Origin: Oscillospiraceae bacterium
Lineage (GTDB): Bacteria > Bacillota > Clostridia > Oscillospirales > Ruminococcaceae
Assembly (NCBI GenBank): GCA_024404915.1
Contig: JAKSPJ010000003.1
Coordinates: 1-64,000, forward strand
Reading direction: 5' to 3'
Length of the DNA: 64,000 nt
Shown: one piece after another, positions 58,630 to 64,000 of the stretch
Layout: the number at the start of each line of letters is the position of its first letter
How positions within the stretch are numbered: the stretch's first letter is position 1
Made by a program: the position numbers and the translations under genes
Notes under the pieces: model-generated
Database searches by the model: none
Seen by the model: the letters and a program-made list of their open reading frames with translations, nothing else
Told to the model about the DNA's origin: nothing

Positions 58630-59006
58630 AGAAACGTACAATCACAGGAATCCGTCTGGCGGCAGGTGCCGTTGTGCTCGGCATATTGATGGCTTTGCCG
58701 CTGAAGGATCAGTTCTTTGGCGGTAATGACCTGACACTGCCTGTTTCTGTATACGGAAAAGCAGGTGATACAGACGGCAACGGGATACTGGATATGCAGG
58801 ATGTGAAAATCATCCGTGAAATCAGCAGCGGTCTGATGCCCGGAACAGAACAGATTCGTCAGGCGGCAGATTTAAACGGTGACGGACAGATTACCTCAGA
58901 TGATGCAGGCATATTGATGCTGTATCTATCGGATGAGAATGCAAAGAAAATGACGCCGGATGTTTATTATCAGTATAAAAAGGCGGAAGAGGTTGATCAG
59001 TGGTGA
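58626..59006 (+). CDS. Membrane-anchored dockerin protein
   Basis: 126 aa. A single N-terminal membrane segment (~9-26, IRLAAGAVVLGILMALPL) without an obvious cleavage site, then a type I dockerin (47-102) with two textbook calcium loops: Asp48, Asp50, Asn52, Asp59 (GDTDGNGILDMQD) and Asp82, Asn84, Asp86, Asp93 (ADLNGDGQITSDD). A ~24-residue polar tail follows. With no catalytic module it can only act as a connector: it would fix a cohesin-bearing protein to the membrane surface (inference). It overlaps its neighbours on both sides (4 and 7 nt), tying it to the lipoprotein and the PBP-like gene. Confidence 0.9.
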   Translation: MKKRTITGIRLAAGAVVLGILMALPLKDQFFGGNDLTLPVSVYGKAGDTDGNGILDMQDVKIIREISSGLMPGTEQIRQAADLNGDGQITSDDAGILMLYLSDENAKKMTPDVYYQYKKAEEVDQW

Positions 59007-60334
59007 AGAGGAACGCATTTTTGAACAGAGGGGCTGCCCTTTTTCTTTGCCTGATGCTGAGCGGATGCGGTACAGCTGCCCCTGAGACTGCGGAACAGAC
59101 AGCGGAAAAGCCCGTATATTCATTAACGCAGGGAACACTTGATTTGTCTTTTTTTGTAAATCCGGTTGCGCCTGCGGAAACAGCACCGCCTTCGGAAAAT
59201 CCCCTGTATCATACACAGATTACATCAGCGGATGGTGTGATTCTGGCAAAACTGCAGAACGGGGAATGGAACGTGACAGAAGAAGGTGAATCCTGCCGTG
59301 GATTTCTGGAGTCCATTTTCCCGGATGCCATTGTAGGACCTGAAATCACAAATGTTCTGCGGATTTCCATGGAAAAGGAAGAACAGTGTGCGCAGATTCT
59401 GCAAAAGGCAGGCATTGAGGGCTGTGTGATTGTATCTGATCCGCAGGGACAGATTGATATGATCTGCAATAATCCGCCTGACGTAAACTATGCGGCGGCA
59501 CAGAATTTCAATGGCAGTACTGCCAAGATACTGATCAGCGCCGCCATGCTGGACCATGGGACAGAGGAACAATATGATGATCCCGGCTTTTATGATCCGG
59601 GCTGGCACAGATATTACAACCATGATACCACTGTGCCTTATGCCGCAGCGGTCACCCGCAGCCTGAAGGATGCTTTCACGGTTTCCAGCAATGCCTATTT
59701 TATGCACGCTGCCTGTGAATTGCTGACTCATGGGGAAATGAAGGAAACCTATAACCGATATTTCGGATACAATGTGTTTGGCAGTGCCCAGAGCGGATAT
59801 TACTATCCTGGGGATTGGATGCAGATTCCCCAGCCGGACTGGGACAGCATCGCTGACAGTACATTTGAGCGTGGCAAATCCGCCATCGGACTGAGTGACC
59901 AGGTAATGATTACGCCGCTGTATCTGAATGCTGTCACCATGGCAATTGCATCCGACGGCATGTATCAGATGAACGTGCGGCAGGACAGCGCAGTGCGGAA
60001 ACTGACGGAAGCCCAGGCCATCCCGGAGGAAATGAAACAGCGGCTGTGGGAGAATATGGACAGCTGTGCTGCGTATACGAATAAAAATATTTTTTCTTCC
60101 ATGAAGGATGATGGCTACCAGTTTTATATAAAAACGGGTACGGCGGATACACATTACGGCGAAAACAATGAAAAATATTTAAAGCGGCTGCTGCTGACCG
60201 GATTTTTAACCAAGGATGGCCAGCCGGTGAAAATCATTACAATGTACTGTCATAACGGCGCTGTGACTTCCTTTGGAAGCGGCAGCGGCATGGCGCAGTA
60301 TTACAAGGAAATTGCACAGCTGATGCTGGAGTAA
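59000..60334 (+). CDS. Lipoprotein with a penicillin-binding transpeptidase domain
   Basis: 444 aa. Lipoprotein signal with LMLSGC (Cys23), a ~140-residue N-terminal region, and a transpeptidase-like domain at ~165-444. The three PBP active-site motifs can be traced in order: SxxK as Ser173-Thr-Ala-Lys176 (NFNGSTAKI), SxN as Ser229-Ser-Asn231 (TVSSNAYF), and KTG at Lys378-Thr-Gly380 (IKTGTAD). The middle FERGKSAIGLSDQVMITPLYLN resembles the GQG...TPLQLA stretch of class B PBPs. A diverged D,D-transpeptidase or beta-lactam-binding protein is likely. A lipid anchor instead of a TM helix is unusual for a class B PBP. GTG start at 59000 (or 59003), 7 nt after AAGAGG, overlapping the dockerin gene. 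Confidence 0.8.
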   Translation: MVKRNAFLNRGAALFLCLMLSGCGTAAPETAEQTAEKPVYSLTQGTLDLSFFVNPVAPAETAPPSENPLYHTQITSADGVILAKLQNGEWNVTEEGESCRGFLESIFPDAIVGPEITNVLRISMEKEEQCAQILQKAGIEGCVIVSDPQGQIDMICNNPPDVNYAAAQNFNGSTAKILISAAMLDHGTEEQYDDPGFYDPGWHRYYNHDTTVPYAAAVTRSLKDAFTVSSNAYFMHAACELLTHGEMKETYNRYFGYNVFGSAQSGYYYPGDWMQIPQPDWDSIADSTFERGKSAIGLSDQVMITPLYLNAVTMAIASDGMYQMNVRQDSAVRKLTEAQAIPEEMKQRLWENMDSCAAYTNKNIFSSMKDDGYQFYIKTGTADTHYGENNEKYLKRLLLTGFLTKDGQPVKIITMYCHNGAVTSFGSGSGMAQYYKEIAQLMLE

Positions 60335-60389
60335 GGCAGGATGTCTTACGTGTGATCGGCTGCTGTATAACAGGAAGGAAGGTGCAGGC

Positions 60390-61712
60390 TTGGTTCTGAC
60401 GATTTTTTGCAGCATCATGCTGCTGGCGTTTCTCGGATGCCTGATTGCCACGAAGAGCGCATATGTGCTGTTTGCCGCAATTCTGCTGTTTTTTATTCTG
60501 ACGGGCTGTTTCCGCAGACCGATTCATTTCAGCAGCAGGCGCCGCATTTATGTGCTGTACCGCTTTCAGATTCTGGCTGTGCCTGTGACAGAAAAAAAGA
60601 TTGGGAATCCCAATGAGGTGAAATTCTACCGCTATGACTTGCAGCACAAGAATTCCTTCATTGCCCTGAGTGCAGGTGAGGAACAAATTGTATCCGGCAT
60701 GACCTTGTATTCCTATCGTGGAAGACCGCTGTTTGTATTTTTTGCGGTTCCAGAAAAGCTGCATTCCGTATGGCAGTCGAACCTGTTTTTTTCTCTGGCG
60801 GTGGCCGCCTCTTTGACGATGCTGGCAGCTGTTGGCGTGCGTCCCTATCTTCGCCTGCAGCATACGAAGGAACTGATGAAAAATGCAGTCTGTACGGAAA
60901 TCGTCCATTCTCCTTCAGCGGATGTGATTGACGACCCTGTGATGGACAATATTCTGCTGCTGTGCAGAGATGCTGACAACGGCATTGATCTGATGGAAGT
61001 GTTCAGCTTTCAGCACAGTCAGTCAGAAGTGATGCCCTTGTATCTGAACAGCAATCTTTATGCAGAACTGATGCCCGGAGAATATATGACGCTCCAGGAA
61101 TTCGGCAGGACCCATACGCTGGAGGAGCTGACTGCGGCCATTGAGACACAGTATTGCATTCTCATCAATGATGTGGTGAATCTGCCCTATGAAAGCCTGT
61201 GCCGCATTACAGAGGCAGCCGGCGGATTTGCAGCGGAGATGACAGCCGATGAGATGCAGGAAACAAATCAGTGGCTGGCGGCACATCAGCAGATGCTCCT
61301 GGCGGAAACGGAGCGTCCGCAGGACGGTGTACTCTGCCAGTGGCCCCAGATTTGCGGATATCTGCATGCGGGAGATAATGCTGTTGTGCAGGATACCGTA
61401 CAGCACGCCAGAAGAGTGCGGAATGTGACAAATCAGATGATTGCCCTTTTTTCGGATATACAGAAGGGAAGGATTTCTGTTGACTGCTGTACAGAAACCA
61501 GTTTTACGGAGCATCGGTTATACAAGCTGTGTGAAATGGTGCACTCAGACCGCACACACTATCAGTCAGCATATGAAACCTGCACGAGAGATGACAATAT
61601 CAGTGCGCTTTGTGTGCCTCATCAGGGGCAGTTCCGTACATTGAACGGAGACAGGGTGTACACGGCGCCGGGTATCATACGGCAATATATGATACGGCTG
61701 CTGTATTATTGA
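60390..61712 (+). CDS. Degenerate LytR-CpsA-Psr (LCP)-like membrane protein
   Basis: 440 aa. Two adjacent hydrophobic segments (~2-40), a cytoplasmic stretch, a third segment at ~130-152, then a ~290-residue extracellular domain whose order of elements matches LCP phosphotransferases: DNILLLCRDADNGIDLMEVFSF (like NILLLGxDxR..SDT), ITEAAGGFAAEMTADEM (like LVDALGGVxVxVP), HAGDNAVVQDTVQHARRVRNVTNQMIALF (like L.GxxALxYvR.R....GRxxRQQxfl). The conserved Arg of R-x-D-T and of the PRD motif are not seen, so catalysis is doubtful. LCP enzymes link glycopolymers to peptidoglycan. TTG start at 60390 after AGGAAGGAAGG. Assignment rests on pattern, not a search. Confidence 0.6.
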   Translation: MVLTIFCSIMLLAFLGCLIATKSAYVLFAAILLFFILTGCFRRPIHFSSRRRIYVLYRFQILAVPVTEKKIGNPNEVKFYRYDLQHKNSFIALSAGEEQIVSGMTLYSYRGRPLFVFFAVPEKLHSVWQSNLFFSLAVAASLTMLAAVGVRPYLRLQHTKELMKNAVCTEIVHSPSADVIDDPVMDNILLLCRDADNGIDLMEVFSFQHSQSEVMPLYLNSNLYAELMPGEYMTLQEFGRTHTLEELTAAIETQYCILINDVVNLPYESLCRITEAAGGFAAEMTADEMQETNQWLAAHQQMLLAETERPQDGVLCQWPQICGYLHAGDNAVVQDTVQHARRVRNVTNQMIALFSDIQKGRISVDCCTETSFTEHRLYKLCEMVHSDRTHYQSAYETCTRDDNISALCVPHQGQFRTLNGDRVYTAPGIIRQYMIRLLYY

Positions 61713-61741
61713 TGTATGATTGGAAATAAGGAGAAAACAGA

Positions 61742-63295
61742 ATGAATCAACTCTTTTCAGATTTCACGGAAAAGATTTCTGATTTTCAGCAAAAGGCACA
61801 TTTTCTGTCAGAAATCTTTTTTGCCGTCGTCTCCTGTTTTTGGTTTATGAGCAATATTCCGGTGGCAGATGCCTATGACACACGACTGCAGAAATGCATT
61901 CTATTTCTGGTATATCTTACGGTTTGCGTGCTGCTGAAATGGTATTTGTCAGGGTTTGTTCTGACGGAATACGGCATAGGGCATCTGTCCGGCTCCTATA
62001 TATCATTCTTTCTGTCTATGATAGAATTGGGATGCTTTTTTGATTTCTATATAGTGGGCTACTCAGAGCAGCGGTCCATAGCAGAAATTGCATTGTATGC
62101 GGGATACTGGTATATTCCCATTGGTATGATTCTGGCTGCAGCATTGGCTGCACAGAGAATACGAAAAAACAGTGGACATGGTCTGTTTCGCAGGAAGAAA
62201 AAGTCCAGGGGGAAGCGGCCGGCTGCAAAGCGTGCAGCAGCATCAGAACAGGCAAAGCAGGATGTGCCTGGCAAGGCCTGGCATTTTCTGTGCAGTCAGC
62301 GTGCATTGTGGCTGATTCTGTTTGCCTATGCCATACTGGGTGCACTCTGTTTTCTGATGTTCCGCAACACTTCATCGTCGGATTTGCAGAAGCTTAATGC
62401 CAGAAACAAAGTTGGCGAAGCCATAAAACTGATACTGTTTTTCCTGTTGGCACTGTTTGCATCCGCACGGAAGAAACATCATGAGGGTGGGCACGGCATT
62501 ACGGATATGACCTGGAAATGGCTCAGCTTTCTTGCCTGTGCGGTGACTGCCGGCGTGTATCTGTTATCCGGCGAATTCGGAAGTGCAATTATCATGGCAG
62601 TATTTGCCTGCCTGCTGCTGATTTACTTTTTCAGTGAACGATGGGGCATGGTGGCAGTTGTGGCTGTCATTTCCCTGTACCTCACAGGATTTGCCGCAGA
62701 CCGCATATTCCGTTCAGACGGATATCCGCTGTGGATTGTCAACGGCATCGGCATGGAACGCTGGAATCGTCTGTATCATCTGGAGGCATTTCCCCAGGTG
62801 CTGGAAATGCGGACTGTACTCCGGAAAAGTGAATGGCTTCGGGGTCTGATTCCCTATAATGTATCCATGACAGGAAAAATCTATACCCGTATCGAGGATT
62901 TTTCCTATCTGAATCTGGTATCCGTATTCGGCAGCCTGGTGGCATTCGTGGTAATGGGCTATTATGTGCTTCTGCTGATGCGTGTATTTTATCGCCTGAA
63001 TGATACGCTGCGGAAGAATCACGGCGAAATGAATTGCGTTCAGCAAAATCTTTTTCTGCTGGCACAGTTCATGTGTCTGTATATTGTTGCCCATGCCCTG
63101 ATTCATGTGATTTCCAATCTGACCTTTTTATTCTTTACCGGTGTGCCGCTGCCCTTTATCAGCAAGGGCATCTCCAATCTGGCGGTGGTTCTGGTATGTT
63201 CGGCAGTCATTGTTTATTGTCTGCAATGGGAGGAGCGTTATGCCAAAAGAACAAAACAAGCAATCCGGAAAGCTCGGGCAGCTCGGAAAGCGTAG
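61742..63295 (+). CDS. Divergent SEDS (FtsW/RodA/SpoVE) family protein
   Basis: 517 aa, about ten membrane segments. The SEDS signature GVPLPFISKGISNLAVVLVCS (normally GVPLPFISYGGSSL) and the loop-4 RIEDFSYLNLVSVFGSLVAFVV (like TDFIFSVIAEELGFIG, with the conserved catalytic-site Asp) identify the family of peptidoglycan glycosyltransferases. A ~50-residue basic cytoplasmic insert (RRKKKSRGKRPAAKRAAAS) after the third or fourth helix is unusual. SEDS proteins work with a cognate class B PBP; the next gene encodes such a protein. AAGGAG precedes the ATG; the stop lies 56 nt inside the next gene. Confidence 0.8.
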   Translation: MNQLFSDFTEKISDFQQKAHFLSEIFFAVVSCFWFMSNIPVADAYDTRLQKCILFLVYLTVCVLLKWYLSGFVLTEYGIGHLSGSYISFFLSMIELGCFFDFYIVGYSEQRSIAEIALYAGYWYIPIGMILAAALAAQRIRKNSGHGLFRRKKKSRGKRPAAKRAAASEQAKQDVPGKAWHFLCSQRALWLILFAYAILGALCFLMFRNTSSSDLQKLNARNKVGEAIKLILFFLLALFASARKKHHEGGHGITDMTWKWLSFLACAVTAGVYLLSGEFGSAIIMAVFACLLLIYFFSERWGMVAVVAVISLYLTGFAADRIFRSDGYPLWIVNGIGMERWNRLYHLEAFPQVLEMRTVLRKSEWLRGLIPYNVSMTGKIYTRIEDFSYLNLVSVFGSLVAFVVMGYYVLLLMRVFYRLNDTLRKNHGEMNCVQQNLFLLAQFMCLYIVAHALIHVISNLTFLFFTGVPLPFISKGISNLAVVLVCSAVIVYCLQWEERYAKRTKQAIRKARAARKA

Positions 63296-64000
63296 AGTAT
63301 TTCTGACAGCCATTCTGATGCTCTCTGCCGTCTCGGTTGTATGGTTTACGATTCATCCGCTGAAGCAAAGCTATACGGTGACGGAGCAGCCTTCATCATC
63401 CGCTGAAAAAAACGGGGCATCTGTTCCTTATTATGCCATGAATCTGACAAGTACTGCAAGGGCAAATCTTGCAAGGGAGTTCGCAGCGTATAATGTGTAC
63501 TATGCACCGAAAAACTACTACACCATGCTGGGCAGCCTTCTGGACAGCAATCAGCAGGTGATTTACAATATGCAGACGATTGCGAAAAGCTGCCCGGAAG
63601 AAAGCTATGAATTTCATCGTAATCTGCTGTGCATGTATCTGTACGGCGATACGATTTCCGCTGCAGAGCCGATTATGGGCATTGAAGCACTGATGCGCAC
63701 TGCCAATGAGGAGTCGGAGGATTTTATACAGGGCAGTGATGTCTGTCTGACACTGCATTCTGCATTGGAGCAGCCGATTTACGACCTGCTGCAGGACAAC
63801 GGTATTTCCGGCGGATGCATTTTGCAGGATACCGCCACAGGCCGCATTGAGGTGATGACTGCCACAAGCCGTTCTGCGGAAAATCAGAGCGGTACTGTCT
63901 CTGAGGCACTGCGGCAGGAAAAAAGCGGATTGTCGCAGCTGGAGCCCTGCATTTCCCCTGAGGCACTGCATGTGTTCGGACTGGATGCGGGAACTCTGGC
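63240..64000 (+). CDS. Class B PBP-like protein, partial (runs off the window)
   Basis: The first ~253 residues are visible, open to the window edge. A basic N-terminus (GKLGQLGKRRVF), one membrane segment (~20-38), then an extracellular domain. GSDVCLTLHSALEQPIYDLLQDNGISGGCILQDTATGRIEVMTA matches the start of the PbpA/FtsI transpeptidase domain (DVxLTID..LQ......G..V..DP.TGxIxAMVS). The active-site motifs would lie beyond 64000. ATG at 63240 is 4 nt after AGGAG; overlap with the SEDS gene is 56 bp. It is the expected partner of the SEDS protein. Confidence 0.8.
   Translation, partial: MPKEQNKQSGKLGQLGKRRVFLTAILMLSAVSVVWFTIHPLKQSYTVTEQPSSSAEKNGASVPYYAMNLTSTARANLAREFAAYNVYYAPKNYYTMLGSLLDSNQQVIYNMQTIAKSCPEESYEFHRNLLCMYLYGDTISAAEPIMGIEALMRTANEESEDFIQGSDVCLTLHSALEQPIYDLLQDNGISGGCILQDTATGRIEVMTATSRSAENQSGTVSEALRQEKSGLSQLEPCISPEALHVFGLDAGTL

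Overview
The window comes from the chromosome of a cellulolytic gut or rumen Clostridia, most likely Ruminococcus sensu stricto. The evidence is a secreted GH9-CBM3-dockerin cellulase, a secreted LRR/cohesin-like/dockerin protein with Thr-rich linkers, a membrane-anchored dockerin, a T-box leader, CIRCE-controlled groESL, a Firmicutes-type glgB-glgC-glgD-glgA operon, and spoVG, hemZ and DegV genes. The species cannot be named from sequence alone. I see no phage, insertion sequence, CRISPR array or rRNA. This is mostly core chromosome with surface-related accessory genes.

Layout. 0-8 kb: tRNA-Leu(CAA); a minus-strand pair encoding a repeat-rich membrane protein and a phosphodiester-glycosidase-like protein; the plus-strand LRR/cohesin/dockerin gene; and a minus-strand set of an unknown C-terminally anchored protein, an SH3 lipoprotein and ychF. 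8-13 kb: CIRCE-groES-groEL and the GH9 cellulase. 13-15 kb (minus): sdpR-sdpI-maoC-folA behind a promoter carrying a perfect 12-bp palindrome. 15-20.7 kb: trmL, degV, tRNA-Ala(CGC), a U32-like protein, cysK, metY and a Dabb protein.

20.8-33.4 kb: one long branched-chain amino acid operon, ilvA-ridA-leuA-leuC-leuD-leuB-ilvB-ilvN-ilvC-ilvD plus a DUF815 ATPase. A T-box leader whose specifier reads as CUC (Leu) precedes it. Together the genes convert threonine and pyruvate to the precursors of Ile, Val and Leu; only the final transaminase is absent. 34.2-40.4 kb: the glycogen operon, in which GlgB carries an unusual Lys/Arg-rich tail. 40.5-45 kb (minus): murC-lexA-zapA-U32 protease family. Then spoVG (+), NUDIX and YfhO (-), and a minus-strand stringent-response/repair set recJ-relA-MBL hydrolase-hemZ. 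55.7-57.9 kb (+): a histidine phosphatase and an ABC-F ATPase.

57.9-64 kb: a tightly packed plus-strand cluster with its own promoter that runs off the window. It encodes an unknown lipoprotein, a single-pass membrane dockerin, a lipoprotein with a penicillin-binding transpeptidase domain, a degenerate LytR-CpsA-Psr (LCP)-like membrane protein, a divergent SEDS (FtsW/RodA) protein and a second PBP-like protein. It looks like a dedicated, non-canonical peptidoglycan or surface-assembly module linked to a dockerin, and it is the best candidate here for an undescribed system.
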